A stretch of 38,514 nucleotides of DNA from Bacteroidota bacterium (GTDB lineage: Bacteria; Bacteroidota; Bacteroidia; Chitinophagales; Chitinophagaceae). Location: contig JAPLEI010000076.1 in NCBI GenBank assembly GCA_026391195.1, positions 1 through 38,514 on the forward strand. Reading direction: 5' to 3'. A program made the position numbers and the translations under genes. Below the pieces are notes generated by a model. The model did not search any database and was not told the DNA's origin. It saw nothing but the letters and a program-made list of their open reading frames with translations. This document shows, one piece after another, positions 6,582 to 15,164 of this stretch; position 1 is the first letter of the stretch; each line of letters opens with the position of its first letter.

Positions 6582-8099
6582 ATGAAAGCCATCCTCTGCA
6601 CAAACTACGGAACACCCGAACTACTTACGTTGCAAAGCCTTCCTGCGCTCATTCCTTCACCGAAAGAAGTGGTGATTCAGGTACATGCCTGCGGAGTAAA
6701 TTTTCCCGACTTACTAATGATTCAAAATTTATACCAGTTTAAACCAGCCCTACCTTTTTCACCCGGAGGTGAAGTGGCAGGAATTATTCTATCCGTTGGC
6801 GATGAAGTTAAAAATCTGAAACCCGGACAACGTGTGCTGGCTTTATCCGGCTGGGGTGGATTTGCTGAAGAAGTGGCAGTGAACAGCTTACAAGTAATGC
6901 CCATCCCCGATTCCCTAGATTTTGTAACAGCTGCTGCTGCTTCTTACCAATATGGCACCGCCTTGTATGCACTTAAAAATATTGCCCGCCTACAGCCAAA
7001 ACAAACGCTACTCGTTTTAGGCGCAGCAGGCGGAGTGGGCTTGGCAGCCGTTGAATTAGGAAAACTAATGGGAGCAACCGTAATAGCAGCAGCCGCTAAT
7101 TCAGAAAAACTTACTATTTGCAAACAGAAAGGAGCAGACTTTGGAATTGATTATTCGAAAGAAGACCTATCGGAAGCCCTAAAAGCCTGCACACCCAAAG
7201 GAAAAGTAGATGTAATATTCGACCCCGTAGGTGGAAGTATTACCCCTTTAGCAGCCCGGCAAATGGCCTGGAATGGCAGATACTTAGTGGTAGGCTTTGC
7301 TGCAGGTGATATTCCGCAAATTCCCCTGAATCTTCCCCTCCTAAAAGGCTTCTCGATCTGTGGAGTTTTCTGGGGAAGTTTTATGCAACAAGAGCCCGCG
7401 GAACACATCAAAAACACACAGCAAATTGTGCAATGGCTGCTATCCGGCAAAATATCGCCGCACATTCATAAACAATATACACTGGAAGAAGCCCCCCAAG
7501 CCCTGCTGGATATCAGTTCCCGCTCCGTGATTGGAAAAGCAATCATCACACCTTTTCCAGACAAACTAACTATATCAACCCTATCATCCGCACGCGCTTC
7601 AAATGCACCTACTCAACCAACTGCACCAGCAGCCACTCCCGTAATCAGAAATCAAGAGGATATTTCAGCACTAATCGGCAAGCAATTAGGACCAGGAAAA
7701 TGGGTTACCATAACACCCGAAATGATTCAACAATTCGCTGACCTTACTGGAGATCAACAGTGGATTCACGTGGATACCGAAAAAGCGAAAATTGAATTAC
7801 CCGGAGGCAAAACCCTGGCACATGGTTTCTTTACCCTTTCCCTCGCCAGCCACCTGCTATACGAACTGATCGACCTGTCTCATATTGAAAGAATGTTTAA
7901 CTATGGCCTCAATAAAGCCCGCTTTATTACCCCGGTGCCAGCTGAAAGTAAGATTCGCATGTCGGCAACCCTTACCCATTCAGAACCCGGCAAAAATGGA
8001 GGAATACAACTCTTTATTTCCTGCACCATAGAAAGCGACCAGTCCGAAAAACCAGCCTGCGTTGCCGATCTGGTAAGTCTTATCTTTGTTAAAGAATAA
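6582..8099 (+). CDS. Fusion of MDR-type NADPH:quinone reductase-like domain and MaoC-like hydratase domain
   Basis: Residues 1-323 form a zinc-independent medium-chain dehydrogenase/reductase domain: MKAILCTNYGTPELL start, VHACGVNFPDLL, and a Rossmann motif AAGGVG at 148-153. A Pro/Ala/Thr-rich linker (about 335-355) joins it to a hot-dog MaoC-like domain (about 358-505) with FADLTGDQQWIHVD, whose D391 and H396 are the expected hydratase dyad, and LAHGFFTLSL. MDR enzymes of this group reduce quinones or 2-enoyl thioesters with NADPH, and MaoC domains hydrate trans-2-enoyl-CoA. A shared role on acyl-CoA is therefore likely but inferred. The frame is open from a TTG at 6576; the ATG at 6582 matches the family start. 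The acyl-CoA dehydrogenase gene follows after 21 bp, supporting one operon. Confidence 0.85.
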   Translation: MKAILCTNYGTPELLTLQSLPALIPSPKEVVIQVHACGVNFPDLLMIQNLYQFKPALPFSPGGEVAGIILSVGDEVKNLKPGQRVLALSGWGGFAEEVAVNSLQVMPIPDSLDFVTAAAASYQYGTALYALKNIARLQPKQTLLVLGAAGGVGLAAVELGKLMGATVIAAAANSEKLTICKQKGADFGIDYSKEDLSEALKACTPKGKVDVIFDPVGGSITPLAARQMAWNGRYLVVGFAAGDIPQIPLNLPLLKGFSICGVFWGSFMQQEPAEHIKNTQQIVQWLLSGKISPHIHKQYTLEEAPQALLDISSRSVIGKAIITPFPDKLTISTLSSARASNAPTQPTAPAATPVIRNQEDISALIGKQLGPGKWVTITPEMIQQFADLTGDQQWIHVDTEKAKIELPGGKTLAHGFFTLSLASHLLYELIDLSHIERMFNYGLNKARFITPVPAESKIRMSATLTHSEPGKNGGIQLFISCTIESDQSEKPACVADLVSLIFVKE

Positions 8100-8120
8100 T
8101 TTGATCGAAAAACTATTTCT

Positions 8121-9929
8121 ATGCAAGCCTTTGCCAATAAAAATCTGCTGAAGTTTCTGTTACTGGATGTTCATCAACTGAAAAACCTTTTTCAATATCC
8201 CCGATACCAACACCTGGATGAGGAACAAGCCTGGATGATGATTGAATCGGCCGGACTGTTTGCCGAACAAGAAATGTTTCCCTACTGTAAAGTGATGGAT
8301 GAAACACCCGCACGATATGATGGTAATGGCAATGTAATTACCCATCCCCAAATAAAAAAAATATTTGCTATAGCTGCAGAACAGGGATGGATTGGAGGCA
8401 ATGCTTCCTTTGAGCAGGGTGGACTTCAACTGCCGGAAATGATTTTCAGCACCGGACATTTTCTGTTTCAGGCTGCCAATAACAGTGTGCAAGGATACCT
8501 GGGCTTATCTGGTGGAGCAGCCGGACTGATTACCAGTTTTGGAAATGATCAGCAAAAAAGCACCTATGTGCCGCCTATTTTTGAAGGCCGCTGGCAAGGA
8601 ACGATGGCACTTACCGAGCCGCAGGCTGGCAGTTCGCTTAGCGATATAACTACTACCGCCACCCCAACAGAGGATGGATATTATTTAATCAAAGGCCAAA
8701 AAATATTTATCTCAGGTGGCAAACACGAAGCTGCTGAAAACTTTGTACACCTCACTTTGGCACGCATAAAAGACGCTCCTCCCGGTACCAAAGGCATTTC
8801 ACTTTTTATTATACCTGCGCACCGACCAACAGAAGATGGTTCACTGGAATATAATGATGTTTATTGTGCGGGTGATTTTCAAAAAATGGGACAAAGAGGG
8901 TACGCCACCACACACCTGAGTTTTGGAGATCATGACAACTGCAGAGGCTATTTAGTAGGCGAGCCGCATAAGGGATTGGCTTATATGTTTCAGATGATGA
9001 ATGGAGCCCGTATCAGCGTGGGCTTATGTGCTGCCGGCGTTGCGATGGCCGCCTATCAATATAGTTTGCAATATGCCAAAGAAAGACCACAAGGCCGCAG
9101 AGCAGGAGAAAAAAATCCTTTGCAAGCACCCATACACATTATTCATCACGCCGATGTGCAACGGATGCTGCTTACACAAAAATCTATTGTAGAAGGGTCA
9201 CTCTCACTGGGAATAGCCTGTACAAAACTCTACGACCTGTGTGAAGTAACAGAAGGAGCCGAAAAAGAAAATAATTTTTTATTGCTGGAGATTTTAACCC
9301 CCATCATGAAAACCTATGCCTCTGAACAAGGAATTCGCTCGGTATCGCAGGGCTTGCAAATTCTGGGAGGATATGGCTTTACCACAGATTTTCCCATTCA
9401 ACAACTCTACCGCGATATCCGAATCATGTCGCTCTATGAAGGCACTACCGGCATACAGTCGCTAGATTTATTGGGCCGAAAAGTGCTTATGCAAGATGGC
9501 AAAGCAGTAAAAGTATTGATGCATGCCATACAAAAAACCATTGGGGAAGCCGCTGAACACCCTTCGCTAAGTGTGCTGTCGCTGCAACTGGAAAATGAAT
9601 TACATCGTATGCAAAGGGTTATGGAGTTTCTGCTTCCTAAATTGGCTTCGGGCAAGCTGGATGAATTTCTTTCGGATGCAACGGTGTTTATGGAAATGAG
9701 CAGCTATATTGTAATTGGCTGGCAATGGCTTACCATGGGAGTAGAAGCCCGAAAACAACTAAATGCCAACGCGCAATTACCGGCAAATACCCGGCAATCA
9801 CTCGAAAATACCCTTCATACCCTTCAATTTTATTTCAGGTACGAACTTAGCCATACCCAATCTTTTGAAGCAACCATCTGCAACGGGCCGCTGCTAACCC
9901 AGTTGCCCCTAGAAGCCTGGGAAAACTAA
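8121..9929 (+). CDS. Acyl-CoA dehydrogenase (long form with C-terminal extension)
   Basis: The 602-residue flavoprotein oxidises acyl-CoA to 2-enoyl-CoA. Visible family motifs are the FAD/substrate segment MALTEPQAGSSLSD (about 162-175), the C-terminal helical domain with NGARISVGLCAAGVA, QILGGYGFTTDFPIQQ, and the catalytic glutamate E440 in SLYEGTTGIQ. About 150 residues follow the core, as in the long acyl-CoA dehydrogenases that include the DmdC-like and FadE5-like groups. Coupled to the upstream reductase/hydratase fusion, it would supply the 2-enoyl-CoA that a MaoC domain hydrates. The exact substrate cannot be read from the sequence. Confidence 0.92.
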   Translation: MQAFANKNLLKFLLLDVHQLKNLFQYPRYQHLDEEQAWMMIESAGLFAEQEMFPYCKVMDETPARYDGNGNVITHPQIKKIFAIAAEQGWIGGNASFEQGGLQLPEMIFSTGHFLFQAANNSVQGYLGLSGGAAGLITSFGNDQQKSTYVPPIFEGRWQGTMALTEPQAGSSLSDITTTATPTEDGYYLIKGQKIFISGGKHEAAENFVHLTLARIKDAPPGTKGISLFIIPAHRPTEDGSLEYNDVYCAGDFQKMGQRGYATTHLSFGDHDNCRGYLVGEPHKGLAYMFQMMNGARISVGLCAAGVAMAAYQYSLQYAKERPQGRRAGEKNPLQAPIHIIHHADVQRMLLTQKSIVEGSLSLGIACTKLYDLCEVTEGAEKENNFLLLEILTPIMKTYASEQGIRSVSQGLQILGGYGFTTDFPIQQLYRDIRIMSLYEGTTGIQSLDLLGRKVLMQDGKAVKVLMHAIQKTIGEAAEHPSLSVLSLQLENELHRMQRVMEFLLPKLASGKLDEFLSDATVFMEMSSYIVIGWQWLTMGVEARKQLNANAQLPANTRQSLENTLHTLQFYFRYELSHTQSFEATICNGPLLTQLPLEAWEN

Positions 9930-9935
9930 GGGAAA

Positions 9936-9957
9936 GGATATAATATCCACATCTTTT
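9936..9957 (+). terminator. Weak terminator-like hairpin after the acyl-CoA dehydrogenase
   Basis: GGATA-taa-TATCC lies at 9936-9948, followed by acatcttttt. The stem is short and AU-rich, so termination would be inefficient. Confidence 0.3.
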
Positions 9958-9987
9958 TAATACCCTCCGGAAAGGCAGGGGAATAAT

Positions 9988-9995
9988 TATCTTTA
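9988..9995 (+). promoter_or_regulatory. Possible -7 element (TATCTTTA) before the oxidoreductase gene
   Basis: Seven of eight positions match TAnnTTTG, 24 nt before the ATG at 10020. The assignment rests on this motif alone. Confidence 0.3.
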
Positions 9996-10019
9996 TACCC
10001 TAATAAACAAATTGCTTGT

Positions 10020-10994
10020 ATGCTTAAAGTCGGTGTTTTTGGCGTTGGTCACCTCGGAAAATTTCACCTGAATAACTGGAAAGAGATAGAAGGTGTTAAA
10101 CTGGTGGGATTTTTTGATCCGCATACGGAAACAGCCAAACAGGTAGCCGAAGAATATGGCATCAAGCGATTTACCGATGCAGATAAACTAATTGATGCCT
10201 GCGACATTGTTGATGTGGTTACCCCAACAGATCAGCACTATGGTGTTTGTATGAGTGCCGTTCGAAAAGGTAAACATGTGTTTGTTGAAAAACCACTGGC
10301 AGCTACCGTAAAAGAAGGGCGCGATATTGTAAATATTGTAAAAGAAGCTGGGGTAAAATTGCAGGTAGGCCATATTGAAAGATTCAATCCCGCCTATCTG
10401 GCCATCAAAAAATTGCCACTCAACCCAATGTTTATAGAAGTACACCGGCTGGCACAATTTAATCCAAGAGGAACCGAAGTAAGTGTAATCATGGATTTGA
10501 TGATTCATGATATTGATATTATACTCAGTTTGGTAAAAAGCGATGTAAAAAATATCTCAGCCAGTGGGGTTGCCGTAATTACAGATACGCCGGATATTGC
10601 CAATGTTCGCATTGAATTTAACAATGGATGCGTAGCCAATCTTACCAGCAGCCGCATCAGCATGAAAAAAATGCGCAAAATGCGCCTGTTTCAAAAAGAT
10701 GCCTATATAGGGGTTGATTTTCTGGAAAAGAAAACAGAAATTATCAAACTAAAACAACCCGATGACCAACATGTTTTTTCATTTGATATTGAAACCCAAC
10801 AAGGCAAAAAAACCATCGCAATTGCTACCCCCTCCATTGAAGCAACCAATGCCATGAAAACAGAACTGGAAGCATTTGTGTATGCCATCAATCATCAGCA
10901 ACCCACCATTGTTAGTGAAATAGATGGATTCTTGGCCATGGAGGTTGGTCACCGCATACTCGACAAAATCAACAATACCCCCATTTTGACGTAA
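10020..10994 (+). CDS. Gfo/Idh/MocA-family oxidoreductase
   Basis: The 324-residue NAD(P)-dependent sugar dehydrogenase-like protein has the N-terminal Rossmann motif GVFGVGHLGKFH, the nucleotide-contacting VTPTDQHY, the family signature FVEKPLA with the catalytic-site lysine, and GHIERFNPA leading into the alpha/beta C-terminal domain. Members oxidise or reduce sugars or sugar nucleotides, and similar proteins act in UDP-sugar modification for lipid A or capsule synthesis. It starts a compact plus-strand cluster: the sugar transferase follows after 4 bp, which suggests it provides or alters the sugar nucleotide used there. The substrate is inferred only from context. Confidence 0.9.
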   Translation: MLKVGVFGVGHLGKFHLNNWKEIEGVKLVGFFDPHTETAKQVAEEYGIKRFTDADKLIDACDIVDVVTPTDQHYGVCMSAVRKGKHVFVEKPLAATVKEGRDIVNIVKEAGVKLQVGHIERFNPAYLAIKKLPLNPMFIEVHRLAQFNPRGTEVSVIMDLMIHDIDIILSLVKSDVKNISASGVAVITDTPDIANVRIEFNNGCVANLTSSRISMKKMRKMRLFQKDAYIGVDFLEKKTEIIKLKQPDDQHVFSFDIETQQGKKTIAIATPSIEATNAMKTELEAFVYAINHQQPTIVSEIDGFLAMEVGHRILDKINNTPILT

Positions 10995-10998
10995 GGGA

Positions 10999-12363
10999 AT
11001 GAATGCAAAAAAAAACAGCTACGCCTATATTATCAGCGATTTTATTAGTGTAGTGATATGTATGTACAGCATCGTGGTTAGTAGCCACTTTCCACAAATT
11101 CCAAGTGAAGATTTTCTGTTTCCCTTCTTATACGCGTTTGCCTGGATTCTTTGGTTTGGCTTTACTGGCGCCTATTATCAGCCATTGGCAGAAAGATCTC
11201 GCTTGAATGAATGGATTATCACTTTTACCAATACGTTCGCAGGTTGTATATTGGTGATATTGATACATCCACAATGGGTTACTGGTATCTCCACTTCGCT
11301 CAGTTTTGGATTACTGCATGTTGCATTTATTTTACTTGGCAGAAATGTGGTTCTTTGGTTAGTAAAAAAATCCCTTACAAAAGGAGATATTAATTTCAAA
11401 ACCCTGATTGTAGGCCAAGGCACCATCGCTCAAAAACTGGCAGATGATTTACAAAAACATTATGGCTATCTCGGTTATAAAAGTATCGGGTATCTATCCT
11501 CACCAGAATTTTCTGCAACGCTAATGCCTAACTACATCCCACTGTTAGGAAATATAGAAGACATCGAATCTATTATTGATCAATATCAGGTAGAGAAAAT
11601 CATATTGGCTCCTGAAAAAAGGGACGTCAATTTTATTGAGTCACTCGTTGCCCGCATTGCGAATAAAGAAGTAGACATCAAGTTGGTTCCGCAATTGCTA
11701 GACATTATCACGGGAGCAGTAAAAACAAACAATGTGCTGGGGGCACCTCTTATTGATGTACAAAGCAATCCACTTACGGCAACTGAAATTCATGTTAAGC
11801 GGATGATTGACTTATTACTTTCCTCCATTGGACTAGTAATTTTTAGTCCGGTAATGATATTTATCGCACTCCGAACAGCCTTCTCCTCTCCTGGCCGAAT
11901 AGTATACAAGCAAGAACGAGTGGGATATAAAGGAAAACCTTTTACCATTTATAAATTCAGGAGTATGGTGCAGGAAGCGGAAATCAACGGACCTGCCCTC
12001 TCTTTCGACCATGATCCCCGGATTACTAACTGGGGAAAAATTATGCGCAAATGGAGACTGGATGAATTTCCCCAACTATGGAATATACTGAAGGGTGAAA
12101 TGAGCTTTGTAGGACCAAGACCGGAAAGAAAAATATTTATCAATCAGCTGCATCAATTATCCCCCTACTATAAATACTTACAAAGGGTTAAGCCGGGGCT
12201 CACCTCCTGGGGGATGGTGCAATTTGGCTATGCGTCTAACATGGAGGATATGCTGGAAAGAATGAAATACGATTTGATGTATATTGAAAATGCATCTTTA
12301 CTGCTCGACTTTAAAATTATGATGCATACCCTTAAAATAATTGTAGCAGGCAAAGGCAAATAA
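10999..12363 (+). CDS. Polyprenyl-phosphate sugar-1-phosphate transferase (exopolysaccharide initiating enzyme)
   Basis: The 454-residue membrane protein has four or five N-terminal helices (about 1-120), a central nucleotide-binding-like domain (FKTLIVGQGTIAQKLADDL), then a further helix (MIDLLLSSIGLVIFSPVMIF) and the bacterial sugar transferase domain. The latter shows VYKQERVGYKGKPFTIYKFRSM split across the usual positions, MRKWRLDEFPQLWNILKGEM, FVGPRPE and VKPGLTSWG. These are the hallmarks of WcaJ/WbaP-like enzymes that load a sugar phosphate onto undecaprenyl phosphate to start a polysaccharide. Gaps to its neighbours are 3-4 bp, so it is co-translated with them. The final glycan is unknown. 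Confidence 0.93.
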   Translation: MNAKKNSYAYIISDFISVVICMYSIVVSSHFPQIPSEDFLFPFLYAFAWILWFGFTGAYYQPLAERSRLNEWIITFTNTFAGCILVILIHPQWVTGISTSLSFGLLHVAFILLGRNVVLWLVKKSLTKGDINFKTLIVGQGTIAQKLADDLQKHYGYLGYKSIGYLSSPEFSATLMPNYIPLLGNIEDIESIIDQYQVEKIILAPEKRDVNFIESLVARIANKEVDIKLVPQLLDIITGAVKTNNVLGAPLIDVQSNPLTATEIHVKRMIDLLLSSIGLVIFSPVMIFIALRTAFSSPGRIVYKQERVGYKGKPFTIYKFRSMVQEAEINGPALSFDHDPRITNWGKIMRKWRLDEFPQLWNILKGEMSFVGPRPERKIFINQLHQLSPYYKYLQRVKPGLTSWGMVQFGYASNMEDMLERMKYDLMYIENASLLLDFKIMMHTLKIIVAGKGK

Positions 12364-12366
12364 ATT

Positions 12367-13281
12367 ATGCAGGCATCCATCCAACTTTTACCAGCCCATC
12401 AGATAAACTGCAAAAAATGGGATGCCTGTGTGGATACAAACGAAAACGGACTCATCTATTCGCAAACCCGTTTTTTGAATGCCATGGCCGATAATTGGCA
12501 TGGACTAATTATTGGTGACTATGCAACTGTACTACCTATACCTTGGAGAAAAAAATGGGGAATCCGTTATGCGTATGTACCTGCCTTTATGCAGCAACAA
12601 GGATTTACTGGTGAACTAAACGAAAGCATACTTACAAGTGCTACGGAGTTTTTATTTCAATGGATTTCGTATGGCGACTTTCAGTTTAATTTTTCGAATG
12701 CGCAGCTACTTCCAATACTTCCCAATCTGACTGGTAGAACTAACCAAAAAATTGATTTGAATAAAAAATACACCGACCTGTATCAAAATTTTACTGCAGA
12801 TGCCAAAAGAAATATTCAGCAGGCAGCAAAAGAAACATTTCAAATAGAAACCTCATGGAATGAGGAAATCTGGGATTTATTTTATCAGCAAATGAAATAT
12901 CCCAATGCTCCCAACAGACATGAAATACAGCAATTTAAAAATGCTTGCGAAATATTTTCTCAAACGAATCAATGTATCGTGCGGTGGGTAAAAGATGAAC
13001 AAATGGGTTTACAAGCAGGGTGGGTAGGGCTTACAGATAAACGTAGAATTTACAACTTACTCAACCTGACTACTCCTGGGGGAAGAAAAACCGGAGCGAA
13101 TTATTTTTTAATCGATCAGGTACTGAAAGAATTTAGCGAACAACCGTTGTGGTTTGATATGGAGGGATCAACCCTGCCGGGCGTTCAGGCTTTCTATCAA
13201 AACTGGGGTGCGCAAAAGGAAACTTATTTTCAACTCCATCACAATCAGCTTCCCATTCCGTTACGATGGATTAAGCGATGA
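12367..13281 (+). CDS. GNAT/FemAB-like acyl- or aminoacyltransferase family protein
   Basis: This 304-residue soluble protein lacks a signal peptide or membrane helix. The C-terminal half has the features of the FemAB/BioF2-like acetyltransferase fold: GLQAGWVGLTDKRRIYNLL, then GANYFLIDQVLKEF, and the diagnostic DMEGSTLPGVQAFYQNWGA, in which the Gly-Ser and the F..NWGA segment are typical. Such proteins often sit in exopolysaccharide loci and may decorate sugars or peptides. It follows the sugar transferase after 3 bp, so it is probably the third gene of that operon. Its last 21 bases overlap the convergent ispD gene end to end. Confidence 0.75.
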   Translation: MQASIQLLPAHQINCKKWDACVDTNENGLIYSQTRFLNAMADNWHGLIIGDYATVLPIPWRKKWGIRYAYVPAFMQQQGFTGELNESILTSATEFLFQWISYGDFQFNFSNAQLLPILPNLTGRTNQKIDLNKKYTDLYQNFTADAKRNIQQAAKETFQIETSWNEEIWDLFYQQMKYPNAPNRHEIQQFKNACEIFSQTNQCIVRWVKDEQMGLQAGWVGLTDKRRIYNLLNLTTPGGRKTGANYFLIDQVLKEFSEQPLWFDMEGSTLPGVQAFYQNWGAQKETYFQLHHNQLPIPLRWIKR

Positions 13282-13947
13282 TGATTGCTGTAAAATAGCT
13301 GCTGCCAAAAGTAAATCGGTGGGGCGGGTAATTTTAATATTCTCGTATTCTCCATCCAGTAAATAAACAGGTATCCCTATCGCTTCTACCACCGTTGCTT
13401 CATCGGTATATTGGTTATGCGTTGCTTTGCTGAAGGCCTCGAGCAATAAGTCGGTCCGAAATGTTTGCGGTGTTTGTATCAGTCGAATTTGATTCCTGTC
13501 GGCCACCTGATTTTCCGATCCCGAAACCACCCGTATACTATCCGTTGCCACTACTGCCGGTATTGCAGAGCCATACTCTAGTGCGTGTTGATAACAACGT
13601 TGTATCAATTGCGCGCTCAATAAACACCTTACCCCATCATGCACAAACACAATACCACCAGGTTCAATTGTTTGCAAACCATTTCGCACACTCTCAAACC
13701 GGGTACTTCCCCCCACCGCCATGCGAATGGCTTTACCCGGAAAATACGCTTCCAATAATTGATTACCCAATTCCCAATGGGCCTCGGGCAAAACCAACAC
13801 AATTTCCAAATCACTAAAGCTTTCCAAAAAACGCTGCACGGTGTACCATAACACCGGTTTTCCCTCCAACAGAAGAAATTGCTTAGGCAGTTGCGTGCCC
13901 ATTCTAGCTCCGGTACCCCCTGCCACTATGATGGCTGTTTTCTTCAT
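13261..13947 (-). CDS. ispD: 2-C-methyl-D-erythritol 4-phosphate cytidylyltransferase
   Basis: The enzyme transfers CMP from CTP to methylerythritol phosphate in the non-mevalonate isoprenoid pathway. The 228-residue length is normal. Seen in order are the nucleotide loop AGGTGARMG (9-17) with PKQF, the VGGSTRFESVRNGL motif, HDGVRC (the family usually has HDAARP or similar), IQTPQTF, and TDEATVVEA near the C-terminus. The C-terminal coding end overlaps the convergent FemAB-like gene by 21 bp. Upstream about 150 bp separate it from the asparaginase gene, so it has its own leader; no clear promoter was identified there. Confidence 0.96.
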   Translation of the reverse strand: MKKTAIIVAGGTGARMGTQLPKQFLLLEGKPVLWYTVQRFLESFSDLEIVLVLPEAHWELGNQLLEAYFPGKAIRMAVGGSTRFESVRNGLQTIEPGGIVFVHDGVRCLLSAQLIQRCYQHALEYGSAIPAVVATDSIRVVSGSENQVADRNQIRLIQTPQTFRTDLLLEAFSKATHNQYTDEATVVEAIGIPVYLLDGEYENIKITRPTDLLLAAAILQQSSSLNPS

Positions 13948-14097
13948 TGGTATTTCAATTTTTTAAACAAGTTAGGGGAAAATATGCTCAGTTTTGTTTA
14001 AATAAAATTATGATATATGGCCGAAAAGCTAAACGATAGTAGCCAATCAGCTATACCCTATAGAAAATAATCTATGGCAAATAAATAGATAATTTAA

Positions 14098-15039
14098 TTA
14101 TTGATAAATAAGTACTTGAGAAAAATTATCGCTGTTTTTTACTGCCCGGTACATACCCGCACTATTAAAAATCATGGCATGATTGCCCTTTCCATCCACC
14201 CCAATCATCCCACCTTCCCCATTCAGCTTCTTCAATTTATTGTTTACAACCCGATCCATGGCTTCCTGTAAACTGAGCTGACTATATTCCATCAAACAGC
14301 TTACATCGTAAGAAGCTACTGCCCTAATAAACATTTCTCCGTGCCCCGTGCAGCTAATGGCGCAGGTTGCATCATTGGCATAAGTGCCCGCGCCTATCAT
14401 TGGACTATCCCCTATTCGTCCATATTTTTTATTGGTCATTCCTCCGGTTGAAGTTGCAGCTGCAAGATGGCCATGCTGATCACAGGCAACTGCCCCAACG
14501 GTTCCAAACTTCTTATCCCGCATCAATTCTTCTAAGTGATGATGGGTATGATCGAGGGAATAGGTATCCGAATCGCGAATGGATTTCCATTGGTCGTAAC
14601 GAAACTGAGAGAAAAAATATTCATCCGGCTCCAGCTTTACTCCCTGCTTAATGGCAAAATCATTGGCGCCCTTTCCACTTAAAAAAACATGATTGCTGTT
14701 GCGCATTACTTCAGTTGCCAGTTCTATGGGATTTCGCACATTTCTTACGCCTGCAACAGCTCCGGCAGCAAGCGATTGTCCATCCATGATAGCAGCGTCC
14801 ATTTCCTGTACCCCTTTTTTGGTGAATACAGCCCCCCGCCCTGCATTAAACAATACATGGTCTTCCAGCACTACCAGGGAAGCTTTCACGGCATTTACCG
14901 CAGTTCCGCCCTCTTCTAATACGGCAAAACCGGCATGCAAGGCCTGATTCAATCCATCCATATAGGCTTTCTCCAAATCAGGAGTCATGTCTTCTTTTAG
15001 AATGGTGCCTGCACCGCCGTGAATTACAAGTGTATACAT
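14098..15039 (-). CDS. Isoaspartyl peptidase / plant-type L-asparaginase (Ntn hydrolase)
   Basis: The 313-residue precursor should cleave itself before T180 in KKFGTVGAVACD to expose the catalytic N-terminal threonine. Supporting motifs are the N-terminal VIHGGAG, FNAGRGAVFT, and GRIGDSPMIGAGTYAND with ISCTGHGE in the beta-subunit. These enzymes hydrolyse isoaspartyl dipeptides and asparagine, helping to recycle damaged proteins. There is no signal peptide, so it is cytoplasmic. A TAATTTTG-like element lies 20 nt upstream on the coding strand (15059-15066). It appears to be a single-gene unit. Confidence 0.95.
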   Translation of the reverse strand: MYTLVIHGGAGTILKEDMTPDLEKAYMDGLNQALHAGFAVLEEGGTAVNAVKASLVVLEDHVLFNAGRGAVFTKKGVQEMDAAIMDGQSLAAGAVAGVRNVRNPIELATEVMRNSNHVFLSGKGANDFAIKQGVKLEPDEYFFSQFRYDQWKSIRDSDTYSLDHTHHHLEELMRDKKFGTVGAVACDQHGHLAAATSTGGMTNKKYGRIGDSPMIGAGTYANDATCAISCTGHGEMFIRAVASYDVSCLMEYSQLSLQEAMDRVVNNKLKKLNGEGGMIGVDGKGNHAMIFNSAGMYRAVKNSDNFSQVLIYQ

Positions 15040-15058
15040 TGCTACTAGGTTGAACCTG

Positions 15059-15066
15059 CAAAATTA
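15059..15066 (-). promoter_or_regulatory. Possible -7 element (TAATTTTG) for the asparaginase gene
   Basis: It is an exact match to TAnnTTTG about 20 nt before the start codon. No TTG lies at the usual distance, so the call is tentative. Confidence 0.35.
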
Positions 15067-15164
15067 TAGCAATGCGCTGCAAAAAAATTTGAAGATTAGG
15101 GGCATATCTTTAGAGAAGCGTTAAAAGAAAAAGGTATTTCTTATAAAATTATCAACCGAGGAAT

